A stretch of DNA of 64,000 nt from Diphasiastrum complanatum (lineage: Eukaryota > Streptophyta > Lycopodiopsida > Lycopodiales > Lycopodiaceae), in NCBI GenBank assembly GCA_029204225.1, contig CM055105.1, positions 18,393,226 through 18,457,225 of the forward strand, given 5' to 3'. The position numbers and the translations under genes were made by a program. Under the pieces are notes generated by a model. That model saw only the letters and a list, made by a program, of their open reading frames with translations, did not search any database and had not been told where the DNA came from. This document shows, in pieces, positions 34,130-46,960 of this stretch; within the stretch, counting starts at the first letter, position 1, and every line of letters starts with the position of its first letter.

Positions 34130-35520
34130 TCATAACGTAGAATTTTAATCTGATCAATGCAAAATCATTGATAGGAGTAATAAGGTCCGTGCACTTGGCA
34201 AGAGACAGGGTTACTTATATAGATTGGCACATTGCTATTCTGAGTCTAGTCAAGCCTTGAAAACCTCTGTTCTAGTCAATAAAGCATTACTATGGCAACA
34301 TCACTTAAGACACTTGAATGATGCATCTGTTATGAACAGACAATCCATGGTTTCTGATCTCGACTATCCTTTTGGTAAGGTCGATCTCCCTATCTGTCGT
34401 AGCTGTATCTTTGGGAAGCAGACTAGGATTCCTTTTAGATCAAACCATAGGCATGCAACAAAAGATTTGTTAGATTTTGTTCATACTGATATATGTGGAC
34501 TTATGCAAACTCCTTCATTGCTAGATGCAAAGTATTTCATTACCTTTATTGACGAATTCTCCAGAACAACAGTTATTTATTTCATTAAACAGAAATCAGA
34601 GGCTTTCATCAAATTTAGACAATTCAAAGAGCATGTTGAGAATAAAACTGGTAAAGGAATCAAAGCATTGAGGTTAGATGACGGGGGAGAGTACATCTCC
34701 AACGAATTCAAGGATTACTGTCTTAACAACGACATTGAGAAACAATACATTACTTCCTATTCGCCTTAGTCAAATGGTCTTGTTGAGAGAAAGAACATAA
34801 CCCTAGTTGAATCGGCAAAGTACATGTTATCACATGCTACACTTCCGAAGTGTTTATGGGCTGAAGTTGTTTCAATATCAAACTATATTCAGAACATATG
34901 TCCTACTAAAGGCCTCTCAAACAAAACACCATTCGAAGTTTGGACAAGTACCAAACCTTCTTTATCAAACTTACAAGCTTTTGGATGTACTGCTTTTGCA
35001 CAGATACCTTGTGATCTCAGGAAGAAACTCGACTTCCAGAGTATCAAATGTGTTTTCATCAGCTATACTACTTCCGATCAAGCCTACAAGTTGTTCAATC
35101 CTATAGAGTCAAATATATTCACTAGCCGGGATGTCATCTTCATCGAAGATCAGTTTCAAGACCTCAAAGAAAAGGGCAGTTCCCATGTAGCCGACCTATC
35201 AGATTCTCCTAACGCATTGAACTTTCCAGTTCTGTAGGTGACTATTCCTATTGAAGGTTCAAGTTCCTCTACTCTTGATGAACAACAAATCAATGACAGA
35301 TCAGAAGATGATGATGTTGCAAATCAGCAACTACAGTATGATGGAAATAATCAGATTCTTGTATAACCCAGAAGATCTTCAAGGACTAGCAGACCACCTA
35401 ATCGGTATATCAACGAGTCTGTAGCCTATCTTGCTGAGAAACCGACGTCTGTCCAAGAGGCACTTTGTCAGCCTGATTCTGATCTCTGAAAAGAAGCCAT
35501 GGATAAAGAGTATTCATCTC
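34130..35520 (+). pseudogene. Copia pre-integrase, integrase and linker, broken
   Basis: The pre-integrase motif is LLWQHHLRHLNDASV ... CRSCIFGKQTRIPF. The integrase core shows LLDFVHTDICGLM, FIDEFSRTTVIYFIKQ and RLDDGGEYISNEF, in one frame to 34769, where a TAG replaces the CAG seen at 61714 in the sister copy. The frame resumes with LPKCLWAEVVS, FGCTAFAQIP and TSRDVIFIEDQF. It ends in the linker with a TGA at 35487-35489 where the family has tryptophan. RT does not follow. Confidence 0.85.
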
Positions 35521-35642
35521 TTATCAAGAACTTGAGCTAGACCTATCTTCTGCACACCACTTTCCGACACCTTGGAATATGGTGTTAGGGTTTGCAGAAT
35601 GTTAAAAGCCTGTACAAACAGTTTAAAATCTATCTCACAATT

Positions 35643-35807
<165 letters not shown>

Positions 35808-36002
35808 AGTTGGTATTTGCATATTTTCACATTAAATACAAAGTAATTGTGTACACTAACCAAATATAGTATCGAACAAATAAACTAGCTTTCTATTGAT
35901 AACATATACTATAGCTTCTAAGACTCTCCTAAAGATTAGGTCTACTCTCTTTATCCAAAACCGAAATTTGTTCACTAAAAATTTCACACTTATCCTTAAT
36001 CA

Positions 36003-36112
36003 AGGGCTTTTTAAGGATGTTAGCTATATGTTCTATAATACTACAATGTACTACGTTATTGGGCTTTTTAAGGATGTTAGCTGTATTTTCTATAATACTA
36101 CAATGTACTACT
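36003..36112. repeat. Tandem duplication, ~52 bp unit
   Basis: GGGCTTTTTAAGGATGTTAG and TCTATAATACTACAATGTAC occur in both units (about 36003-36054 and 36060-36112), with few differences. Confidence 0.75.
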
Positions 36113-36154
36113 TTAACATCATTGCCAAGTACTCTTTCATGTAAAAATTATATG

Positions 36155-37560
36155 TCATCTCGATATGTTTGGTTCTAGCATGATAGATAGGATTTTTAAC
36201 AAGCTAAATCTCACTTTAGTTTTCACATAAAATGACGCTCCTTGAGTGTTGATGCAGACCAAACTCTTCCTACATTGCACTTCCCAAGACCTTGTACTCC
36301 ACCTCAGTATTGGATAAGAATAATGTATTTTGCTTCTTGCTTGTGGACCATGAAAAACAATCGTCACCAATGTGAAAGATGTACTTGAAACTAGAGTGTC
36401 TATCATCCACATTGCCTCTCCAATCATGGCCTTCAAGCTTCACATGGCTACTATCATAGGAATAGAACAAACCATACTTAGGCCGATCTTTTTCCTTGAG
36501 ATCAGCCTTCCAATGTAGCTATTTTGGTGTATGCATAAATTGACTGACCAAACCCAAAAGAAAATGAGTATATGACCTCGTAGTTGTGAGATGCATAAGG
36601 CTTCTCACAAGTGAGCGATATAAAATAGAATCAAAGGATTCGTTTCTTCCAGACTTAGAGAGCTTCACATCAATAGGAGTAGCTACAACCTTGCTATCTT
36701 CCATGCAAAATCTCTTAAGTAGATTACCAATGTAGTTGGTTTGAGTAGATGCATCCCTTGATCATTTTTCTCCAAGGCAATAATGAATCATATCCAAATA
36801 TGTCTTTTTAGGATTTTTTTCAGAGATCTAATTTGATCTCCCTCAACAAACTATCATTATCACTCATGATGACTAGACCATCAACATAAAGTGCAATCAA
36901 AAGTATAGAGCCATCTTTGTCAAGAACATATAAATTGCAAACTAAAGCAATCATCTATGCATTCTTACCATGCATGAAGTGCTTGTTTCAAACCATAAAA
37001 GGCATTCCACAATTCTCATACCTTGTCCTCCTCTCCTAGGATCACAAAACCATTGAGCTATATCATGCACATGGCCTCATTTAAGGTGTCATTAAGAAAT
37101 GCAGATTTAGCATCCATTCGATGGATCTTCTAACCAAACTTGCTGCTAAGGCAATCAACATTCTTAGAGTAGTCCATTTTGCAATCGATGCAAATGAATT
37201 TTCATGATCGATTCCCTTATTTTGAGCATAGCCTTTAACAATTAGTCTTGCTTTATGGGGAATTGAACTATCTACATGATGCTTAACTTTATACACCCAT
37301 TAACTTCCAATTGATACCAGCATGTAGATTCACAAGCTCCCAGGTGTTGTGCTTGTCAATGGATTCCATCTCTCCCTACATTTCCTTTTGCCATACATTG
37401 TTTTTTCCTTGTAGCAGATTCTTGACAATTCCCAATTGTTGTCATGAGAGCATAGTTCACATGGTACCTATCTATAGGTCTTCAATCTCTCATGGATCTT
37501 CTTATCTTGCCTTCTTGACTAGTAGATGAAATTTATTTTCTTGTCTCTTGTACAAGTTTC
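36155..37560 (-). pseudogene. Copia reverse transcriptase and RNase H remnant
   Basis: Going down the minus strand from about 37420 in shifting frames: MESIDKHNTWELVNLH, then SSIPHKARLIVKGYAQNKGI, TTLRMLIALAAS, LWNAFYGLKQALHAW, LLIALYVDGLVIMSDND, GRNESFDSILYRSLVRSLMH and the RNase H piece WSTSKKQNTLFLSNTEVEYK. The catalytic YVDD is changed to YVDG. Stops and frameshifts are frequent. No LTR of this copy is recognised, and its sequence differs clearly from the RT at 62.5 kb, so it is a different, older copia lineage. Confidence 0.8.
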
Positions 37561-40500
37561 TCATCCCACTTTGGCACCTTCTGTTGTGGTGACATACTCC
37601 TTGGTGAATATGTATCCCAAGAAACATCTAGCTTCTCCTTTCTTTTAGCACCAATTGATTGATCATCAAGTTTAGAATACACCCCTTACTTTGGCATTGT
37701 AATTGATATTTCTTTTGCTCCAAACTCTTGTATTAGCGTTAGTTGGCTCACCATTAGTTTCCATCACTTTCCATTGCAATTGATATTTTTTTTGCTCCAA
37801 ACTTTTTTGCTCATTATTAGTTTCCATTGCCGTGAAAATGTGACACTGCCCTTAAATCGCGAAGGCGTCATTGTCCTCCGTGCATCAGCCGCTTTCTGCC
37901 CGTTACTTCAAGCATGTGGATGATTAAGTTATACTGATCAACCTACTGATTACGCATGCAACATGCATCCAAGCATGCATACAGGTCTATCCATGTGATT
38001 TGCAATCTCACAATTTTACATAAACTTGACATTCAAAACTACTCTTAGGGTTAACCAAACTTAGGGTCTAGGCCTTCCCTAGCGAGGTGCAACCTCTTGA
38101 GTGTGATTGGTCCACATGTATGGCATAGATTAAGAGGTGCACCATTTGCACTCAATATCTCCTAAAATCTAGGCATTGATTGGTTCTTCAAAATAAGATA
38201 TCAAATTATCACCAACAATCTTGGCCTCTTCACTAGTCTCATATCTTAACATAAGTCTTATTGAGCCTCATTTACATTATCCCATTATAATCTCTTACAG
38301 TCATTCTTCTTAGATTATAAGAAGTGTTCGATACTGTGCATGGGCTTGTGGATCAAGAATACCACCAATAAACACTAGGATTACCCTAAACTACCTAGTA
38401 ATAAATTGTATCAATAAAAAATAAAGCAATGAGTTCATAAAGGAGTGATTAATGTTATCACCTACTTGATTATCACAATTGATGTCTAATGCTCCTACTT
38501 ATAACACATCGAATTCTCCTCCTACAAGTCACAAGTAACAAAGCTAAGTGAAACAGAAATAGTCAAGTGGTTGTATTTAGACCTCTAATGACCTAAATAC
38601 AACCTTGCATATCATGAAGCTGATGAAAATTGTGATACGATAGCCAATTTGTCTTAATGTAACTCTATTCATTGACTTGATTTGTCTAAATAACCTTGAC
38701 CTTGAATTTAGTCTAACAAGAACTAATAATGACCTTAACAATGTCTAACCATCAGCATGATACATATTGGCTCAAGTACATATTTAGATCTACACTAATG
38801 TCCTTATAATCTTAAAATCATTTTTGCCTTGGACACATAAACCAAGATGCACTTTAGTCTACATATCAATGTTAGGGAGAAAATTTTACTACAACCTAAG
38901 TCCAATTTTTAGTATCTACTCAATCAACTCCATACAACTGATACAATAATAAGTTAGTAATAAAACTTAATTGAGTACCATTTGGTATGTTTAGTACAAA
39001 AAAATGTAACATAACAGGTCAAACATTTTGAATTTCAATATGATCACCAAACACTTTATTGGTACATTCATCAAAGCACAAAATTTCTCTACTAAATTTA
39101 CAAGTAGAAAATTAGTGCAACCAATACAAGACTGCCACACATTGACTACACTAAATCTACTCTGACAACATATATGCACAATCAGCTCTTAGTCTTAGAA
39201 ACTCTACTCATCTATGGTTGTATAGTGACTTAGCTATGACAAATTATATTCTTGTCCCAAAAATGTCTCCACCAACGTGTGGACAAAAGTCCTCAATCCA
39301 CTCTTATTTATACTGCAATCTCTTGACTTGTTAACTACTCTTTAACAACTCACAATAGAGAGAACCCTGGTGCATTTATTCATAGGAAAAAGTAGTAGGT
39401 ACATTGATGAAAAAGATATATACACCTCGAAGGGGAAATTTAAACAAAAGTAGGCTCAAACAAGAGCGAAGCTTGCTAAAGTTAAGATTAATCCAAATCC
39501 TGGCAAAAATAAAAGTGCATAAACTATGATGATGTCTGTGGGAGTTTGCCAACTGATTGCAAAAGTCCGTGGGACTCACAATAACTCATTGTGTGACTGT
39601 ACTGTGGTTCTGTGATGCTGGCTAACAACTTTGTTACAATTCTTTGAATTGTGTAAAAGGACTTGTTATAGTCTTATTTAAATCTTGCTTTGAGGTTAGG
39701 TGGTTAGATTTTTGTGTAAATGGTTGGGATGGCCTTTCCCTGAAGTCCCTAGTATATTGAAGCACCATGAATTTCTCCGACATCTAGATAGGTCATTTAG
39801 ATAGATTACATCCAATTTAAATTGAAAGTTCAAGTTACAGAGTTGATATTCAAACTGGACAAAGTGAAGACGAAGACCAAATGATGGTTGGACTTCTTGT
39901 ATCAACTTAACGAGCTTAATGAGGATTGTTTTGATATAATTCATAATATTTCATCACAAAATTGACAAAATATTTAGAATTTTTTTTTTTTGTGCACACT
40001 TGGTTCCCATGCAACTAGGTAGACTAGAATCATAGCAAGTATCATGATACTCAATTTTTTGGATCACAAATCAAGTCAATCCTCAACACATAGGAACAAC
40101 ATATATTAGCATTAATCAAAGAATGTCACTTCCTTACTTAGATCAAACATGTAGGCCAAAACCACAAAAAAGATTGCAGAGCAATTATTGCTAGATGAAC
40201 TCCTTTGGCCTTTGGTAGATATATACATGTGTGTGTGTGTGCATGTCTTTGTGTGAGTGCGTGCGTGTAATCTCTCAATGTTGTAGTTCTCTGAATATTG
40301 ATAGGGGGTTTTGTATCAGCTCTTTCGATCGTATCTCACTCACTATCAATATAATCAATATGGACATCTATACATTTTCTTGCTGAAAACATTGTGTTAC
40401 AATATACGCATGTCTATCTAAAAAATTCAAATTTGAAGTTTGTATAAACATATATGACTATTCAAGGTTGTGTATGTCAAACGATAAAGTAATTGTCTGC

Positions 40501-40990
40501 ACCAAATTAGGAATTTCAATGATCGACTATGTTTACTCATCAAATTGAAAGGTTTCAGGGACTAAAGAAAAATGGGTCAGCCTTTACATTGAGTCGATAA
40601 TATCTACATTCAATATGCTTTGTCTTGATTGTGGCTCAATAGGTGCATGGGGATTTGAAGGAAACTTTTTTGAAATATGAGCTCGAAAGTTTATGTATTA
40701 CAACTACAAAGTGAAGGATATTACATCCTTTCTTACATTACAAACAACATTTGTTTTCCATTGAGCTTGTTCATCAAATCCACCTTACAAAATTCACGAA
40801 ATAGTCATTGTCAAAGACTTGTCCATGAAGTAATGAAAACTTAACCATGCAATATTGCCCAAGATGCTGCTATGTGAGATTTAAGTAATTTGAAAACTGA
40901 AAATATGATAAAAAATTTTCTCATGTTCCAAACTTGAAATTGAAGCTCATGAGCTAGGTGGCAAAGTGACCTCACAATCTAGCTTGAATG
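37561..40990. other. Long gene-free stretch
   Basis: The first few hundred bases may still be pre-RT linker of the copia remnant, but nothing can be aligned with confidence. The rest is AT-rich. A short mixed TG repeat lies near 40227-40269. I support no gene here. Confidence 0.4.
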
Positions 40991-43007
40991 GTAGGTGTTG
41001 GCTCAAAAAAATTTAAAACAAATTATCAGGTGGCTCTACCCAAAGTCTGTCTATCAAATACAAGGAAAAAGTTATTTAAGAAGAGCTAGACGTTGGACAA
41101 TTCTGCAAAGCATGTGGTTGATTTTTGAAAGCCTTACTTATGAGTGCTCCAAAAAAAACTTTGTGAGGTGCTCATTAACCTCATGGGGGCTTTCTTGCTG
41201 GATGAAATGGCCTCCTGGAATGATAACAATTCCCTTGAGATTTGGAACAAATTTCACAAAATCATCTCCATGCATAAATTCCTTCATCCCACAGATGCCA
41301 TGAACACAATCTTGATCCCCCGCAACATATAAAGCAGGAACTAAGGTGCCCTTATCCATCCAAGGAGACATATGCTCCCAATTCCTGAATCAAAACATGC
41401 ACACAGACGGTTCTCAAAAACCTTTCGACCTCTGAAAATAAGGCCAACACAAAAAAAGATCATGTAATTCTGTTAGCTTCAACAATGACTCCGAAGAGCA
41501 TACATCCTTACCATTGCATGATTCGATAATAGCTAATAGCACCTGTGAAGCCTGATTTCTGAAATTGGACCGCATAATGATTGAGTTCATTGTCTGAGAT
41601 CCATGGTAGTGTTTCTGGTTCTTCAACAACGTCAAGTAGGTCTTGATCTTCCTTGGTAGACAGGTTGTTTTGTGAGAAGAAAACAAAAAACTTCTTCATT
41701 ACTGTTTTCACATCAAGGCCGTGCAAACTCTGCCTCTGCCCGTCCCGGTTCCTGCTCAACATTTGTCAAAGAAAAGGCTACAATGTGACATGATTACTAG
41801 TTTTCACTCAAACTTCAAAATGTGACAATATTTTAGTTATTTGACACACTGTAGTCTTCAAGTCATGGAAGACACTATTAGCAAATGGAAACAATTGAAG
41901 ATGATTTGAATGAGAAACAGAGCCTTTCAAAATAAAAACCCAAATGAAAGAACAGTAGCAATTGTTGGGAAGAGATGTAAAATGAACAAAACTATTGTCT
42001 TGTCAGGGCTAATATTAGCACCAGGCTGCAACCATTCATATATGGTACAATATTACAGGTGTGAGAGCTATAAATGGAGGCTGGACTTAGATATTACACT
42101 CAGAGCTATGGAGAGCTACCTAACCACTGCTGCTCTAGGATACTGTGCTTGAAGGACATAATTTGGCATATAAGTATCATTGTTCGATTTACCAGTTTGG
42201 AGCTCATCACCATGTCGCGCAGTGCCTTTAAACTTTTCAAAACAAACTTACTCAAAGTATGGCATATTGTTCAATGAACAAGCAACCTTACATGAACATT
42301 ACAGAAAGAGCTCAAGTAATTCTGTTTAAAAACATTGGAATCTTTCATATCTACATGTTTCTTGACTCTCTTTCAGCTTGTAGCAGACGTAGCAACGCAA
42401 TGCATGTAAAATTTTCCAGCCCAACTCTTGGAAAAACAATCTGTCTAAATTCAATCATCAACTGGTTTTCATATGATCTTGTCATTATTTGACTTTCAAC
42501 TATAGTTAGAGTAAGTTTCAGGTGATCTACACAGCAAGTTTCATGGAATAATCGGGAAACACGCATTAGGTCCTTGTGGGAAAATAACAGGCCTAAAAAA
42601 GTCCATAATCTTCTAACAAGTTTAGAAGGTCCTTGGGTCATAAGCTTCAAGAGGACCAAGGTGGGATAGATAATTTTGCAATCTAAACCTTTCCTTTTCA
42701 TCAACATAGCAGTGAGAAAACTCAAAACTTGAGGTATATATTTCCATGCAAATATGGAAGATTGAACACAAATCCTAACGTTTGCAAACAATTGATGGTT
42801 CCATGCTGAAGTAGATTCCAAGGAGCTCGATGGAACAGTCAGTGACGAAATAATGATGAGCAAGAGAGGTTCCTCTAATCATTTCAACTTCCACTAAGTG
42901 GCAACTACAGCTGGAAAATTGTGTAAAAAGAAAAAGAATGAACTCTGATCTATTTTCATAATTGCATGTATTGTCAGTAACTATCTCAGTCTGGTTCAGC
43001 TCCACAA

Positions 43008-43100
43008 AAATAATCTGGGGACACTGGTCCTTCGACATCTTGAAACCTAGATCCATTGGTGAGAGAGCTAATTTGCAATTCATCAGATTGTTGATTGTGT
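43008..43100 (-). pseudogene. Short copia RT C-terminal fragment in an intron of the epoxide hydrolase copy
   Basis: The minus strand encodes NCKLALSPMDLGFKMSKDQC, matching the segment NCKLAHSPMDPG... at 63150 in the 52 kb copia. The nucleotide match is also clear (TTGATGAATTGTAAATTAGC there, CTGATGAATTGCAAATTAGC here). It is an isolated scrap of about 90 bp. Confidence 0.7.
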
Positions 43101-44990
43101 GTTGGAAACATTTTTTGGGTAACTATCTTGGTAAAAGAAATGGCACGTGAACTTTGGCCAAACAAATGAGGATCAAAGTGACTTCAGTTAGTGAAGCAGA
43201 GCTGATCACTATGCATTTCAAAATGTAAAACAACTTTGCGTGAGCTTTACAAAGAGCAAAGGAAATGTTTGATTTGGAGGTACAATAAGAAAAACAAAGG
43301 TTTTAATGCTTGCATATACGAGGGCTCCTTGAGGGGGCAAGAGGAAGAAGCTAGAAAGGAATGGACAAAGTAGAGTCAGTGTCTCATAACTTCAGATGGA
43401 AAAACGATTCAATAGATGGGTGAGAAAGAGGGCAAGCAGGTGATTTATGAGTAGTTTATTTATGGGTTAGACTCCTAGAAACAAGTTTTAATACTCCAGT
43501 TTCAGAGACATTTCAATGTCACTGTTTCTTATGCTTTAATGTGTCTACATGATGCATACATGAGAAGAGGCAAAGCCAAATTGTGCATTGTTTGGCAAGA
43601 AAGAGATTTTAACGAGGTATTTTGCAAAGGTAGACACAAAAGTGAGATCTAAAACTCATATTATCATCAACAAAACTACATTCAAGTTGAAAGATAAAAG
43701 AATGCAAGCTTTACATTAATGTTTAAAAAACGTGAAGCAAGATTGGGAGGTAGAAAACGGTTGATTCTAGTTATCTGAAGAAGGAAGTTTTGATCATCTG
43801 TGCATGTATCTAGGATTCCAAAAGAAAAAGAACAGAACCTGAAATCTGCTTATGTAAAAGCGTTTGCCATAAACTTGGTCAAGCTTCTCCACAAGACTGC
43901 CTTCACGGTTTTGAATTATAGCCGGTACGCAAAGTGCAGCAACGGCCTTGACACGATCCGGACGAAGTATAGAGACATACCAAGCAAGAAGGGCACCATA
44001 GTCGTGTCCAACTACAAAAGCCTGAGTAAATCACAAGTGAGGAATAAGTTGTCGGTAAGCAAGCAAGTCCTCTCTTTTGTTAACATTATTTTATCTTGGA
44101 TGTCCATTCAAGTGGTTGATTGGGGGGGTCAAACCCCTTTTCTCAACAAAACAAATGGAGGTCTTCAATGATACACCCCTGATTGAGAACAATTACACTG
44201 TTTACTTGAAACTTATTGCCTAGAAACTGCTAGAACCCGAACATATACAATATGAATGACAATTTCAAATAAATAAACCCACAAAAACTAGTTGAAAACA
44301 CCATAACCATTTGTATGGTCAGTGAAAATAGGTTGTCTTTTAAGTCAAATACCTTTTCCTGACCCAAAGCATCAAGCAACCCAATTATGTCACCGACTGA
44401 GTGAAAGGCTGTATATGCTTGTACATCACTTGGAGAATCTCTGTCTCCGTAACCTCGCAAATCTGGTGCTACTGCATGAAAACCAGCGGCTGCCAAAACT
44501 GGAATCTGATGGCGCCAGGAATACCATGCAGAAGAAGAACAAGAGCACCTGTTTCACCATTGTTGTCATTATTTACGATCGATTCAACAAAAGCTCTCTG
44601 TCTGCCATGTGTACCTGTGGTTTTTTGTCCCAAATTTTTTTTAGATTTTTACAACTTGTTTTTATATATCACAAAAAAACAGCGTGTTCTGCTTTGTGTG
44701 CGTGAGGAGTCAGGACGTGGGACTGTGGGGGCTAGCAAAAGAATCTCTGTGCTGGGGCACTATATGCGTGAGAGCAAAGTGCCCAGAAAAAAAATCTATG
44801 AAGTCCAGATTCTTTCAGGGGCATTGCCAACCCTACCAGCCTTGCCCAAAATTGAAAATAGCCACGATTCTAGCACATGGCTAGTTGTCACTGTGCCAAT
44901 AAGCTACATCCCTCTCACAACAAGATCACCCAATATTCTCACTATTTTGTTGCCTTGAGATTGTATGTACGACTTCATCCTAGAGCAGTC

Positions 44991-45032
44991 GTCTTGGAAA
45001 TAGGAAGGCCCGTCTTGGAAATAGGAAGGCCC
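44991..45032. repeat. 21-bp perfect tandem repeat (two copies)
   Basis: GTCTTGGAAATAGGAAGGCC plus C occurs twice without spacer. Confidence 0.9.
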
Positions 45033-45169
45033 ACCCTGGGTGTAGGGCCTTCCATGCCTCATAAAGGCCATAAAATAGTTAATTGCAGCAATATGAAAAA
45101 CAGTAAACTAAAAAAAATTCCAATTAATTATTTTGAACACAAGCACTCAATTTTGATTGTCTCTACTAT

Positions 45170-46960
45170 TTGAGGTGGCCCAAGTCTGAAATGCCACAAC
45201 ATATCAGTTGATTCAGAAGTGGCTGTGTGAAGAGCTTGACTGTTAGAAGAGTAGCAGTGGCTGAGTTTTAAAGATAGTCGCTTCTTCTTGTAAAGGCTAG
45301 AACCTTTTGGGATTTGTCAAGAATTGTGCAACTGTTTGTATCGAATTCGACCCTCCAACCTGAATCCGTGATTCTGCTAACTGACTGAGAGTAGATTCTT
45401 GGTCAGATTTGGAACGTGGAGAACGTTGGATAGCAACTTGACTTCACCTTTCTGGAATTCGACTCTGACTGTTCCTTCACCTTCGTTTGAATGTGTTGAG
45501 TTGCTCCGGAATCTAGATACCAAGAATCAATATCATGTTGTTCTCCGACTTTGGTTATGAAAGCTGCTTCATCTTCTTCTTGTTGTTGAATTGAGTGATT
45601 GGTTGTAGCACTGTGTGCTTTTTGTTGGAGCTGCTTCTTCTTTTCGTTGTTGTACTTCAAAGTTCGGCAGTCCTTTATTTCGTGGCTAGTCCTCTTACAG
45701 TATCTGTAGAATAGTTTCTACATTGGTTGGAATGATGAAGAACTTGAATTCGATCCTGAACCGGAATTTGGTCCAAACTGCATGTTGCTCTTCTTGTCAG
45801 TATAACCTGACTTTGTAGATCTCTTGGATCTAAACTTTTGATTTCTCAAATATAGAGCTTGAGGATCTGATCCTGAACTTGAGGAGGATGTTGATCTTCA
45901 GCTTTGCCATCTCTCAGTCTCCACTTGGTGATGCTGGCTGCATCACCTTCTGGTTTGAGCTCTGTGCCATCAACTATGTCCCACAATTATTTGGCTAGTA
46001 GTATGTAGAAACAACAATTGTCAAAATATTGTTGGCTGCGTGTTAGCTAGAGGGACGTCTTGGTAAAAACAAGATTGATAATCCACAATAGAAACTGAAA
46101 TGGTTATTCTGATACCATGTCGTAAAACGTGGGGGCAAGCAGCAAAAGCTTGAGCATGGTCGTGTAGGAACAAAAACACAATAGTTAGCAGCAGAAATAC
46201 TCAAGATGAATGATTCATACAAATTGCGCAAATGAACAATATAGTAGTGAGACAGAAAATTGCATTCTGATAAATATCAAACAGCGAGTACAACGCGTGA
46301 AGTGATAACTTCAGCTTGATTGTTGAGCGTGATTACGTTGGATACAGAAGAACTTTGATTATAATGTTAAAACAACACTTACATTTCTTGATTCAACTAG
46401 TAGTATATATTTACAAGTGTCTTCAAAAATATCTTACAGGCTTTTAATGCTATTTACGCCAATCTTTGTATATGTACAAAGTGGGTAACCGCCCTTGGGA
46501 TATTTAGCGGTCCAGCTGTTTTTAGGGTTGATAATAAGTTGGCGACGTCGGTCTGCCACTGTTGAAAAACCTGAAAAATGCGAAGGTGCCTTTGAACAAA
46601 GAAAACATGTAAATCTCAAAGGTGTGAAAATCCCGAAGGTGCCTTTAAAGCGAAGGCAGAGAAATGCGAAAAACTTGACAGTGCCTTTAAATTGGTTTTT
46701 GGTCACAGTGTCACATTTTTTCCGAAGGTGCGACAAATGCGAAAAACCTGACAGTGCCTTTAAAATGGATTTTGGTCATAGGGTCGCATTTTTCCCGAAG
46801 GTGCAAAAATGCGAAAAACTCGACAGTGCCTTTAAAATGGATTTTGGTCACAATGTCGCATTTTTCCGGAAGGTGCGAAAAATGCGAAAAAGGCGAAGGT
46901 GCCTTAAAATGATTAAGGCACAAAAACTTTGGACAAAAGCATAGCTTGCATAATAAGGAG
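45170..46960 (-). mobile_element. Copia fragment (LTR, PBS, gag-protease, pre-integrase) in the epoxide hydrolase copy
   Basis: On the minus strand a copia LTR ends CGACA at 46118 and abuts the PBS TGGTATCAGA (46117-46108). Gag remains follow, then the protease site WYLDSGATQH in the frame 45403-45660. Pre-integrase sequence with SRITGSGWRVEFDTNSC ends near 45175 at a decayed LWHxRLGH-type motif. Integrase, RT and a 3' LTR are missing. The LTR's start is not defined; it includes the 71-bp tandem units at 46670-46884 and the TTCGC-rich sequence also seen in the 31.6 and 52 kb LTRs. It lies in the same orientation as the host gene. Confidence 0.7.
46670..46884. repeat. Three tandem ~71-bp units inside the copia LTR
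   Basis: The units begin GAAAAACTTGACAGTGCCTT, GAAAAACCTGACAGTGCCTT and GAAAAACTCGACAGTGCCTT, and each contains GGTCAC/T...GCATTTTT and GAAGGTGC. The plus-strand open frame over them (46495-46944) is a product of the repeat. Confidence 0.85.

Larger units (their letters stand above)
31599..35569 (+). mobile_element. Ty1/copia element with TSD CCTTG, RT-RNase H deleted
   Basis: The 5-bp duplication CCTTG flanks the element at 31594-31598 and 35570-35574. It has a full 5' LTR (31599-32781), PBS, gag, protease, and integrase. The sequence then jumps from the pre-RT linker (MDKEYSSLIKN) to the last ~35 bp of the 3' LTR (GAGCTAGACCTATCTTCTGC ... CGACA). RT, RNase H and most of the 3' LTR are missing. 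Stops and frameshifts break gag, protease and integrase. It is the closest relative in the window of the 52136 copia, useful for finding ancestral codons. Confidence 0.85.

Noticed and set aside
42351-42863. Minus-strand frame of 170 codons in an intron of the epoxide hydrolase copy
   Set aside because: No motif is recognisable, and the flanking copia scrap at 43008-43100 suggests decayed transposon sequence.
44684-45173. Overlapping plus-strand frames
   Set aside because: They are antisense to exon 2 of the epoxide hydrolase copy or read through a 21-bp tandem repeat, and carry no domain.
46495-46944. 149-codon frame with repeated peptide DSAFKMDFGH
   Set aside because: It is read from the three 71-bp DNA units in an LTR, on the strand opposite to the element; the peptide repeat mirrors the DNA repeat.
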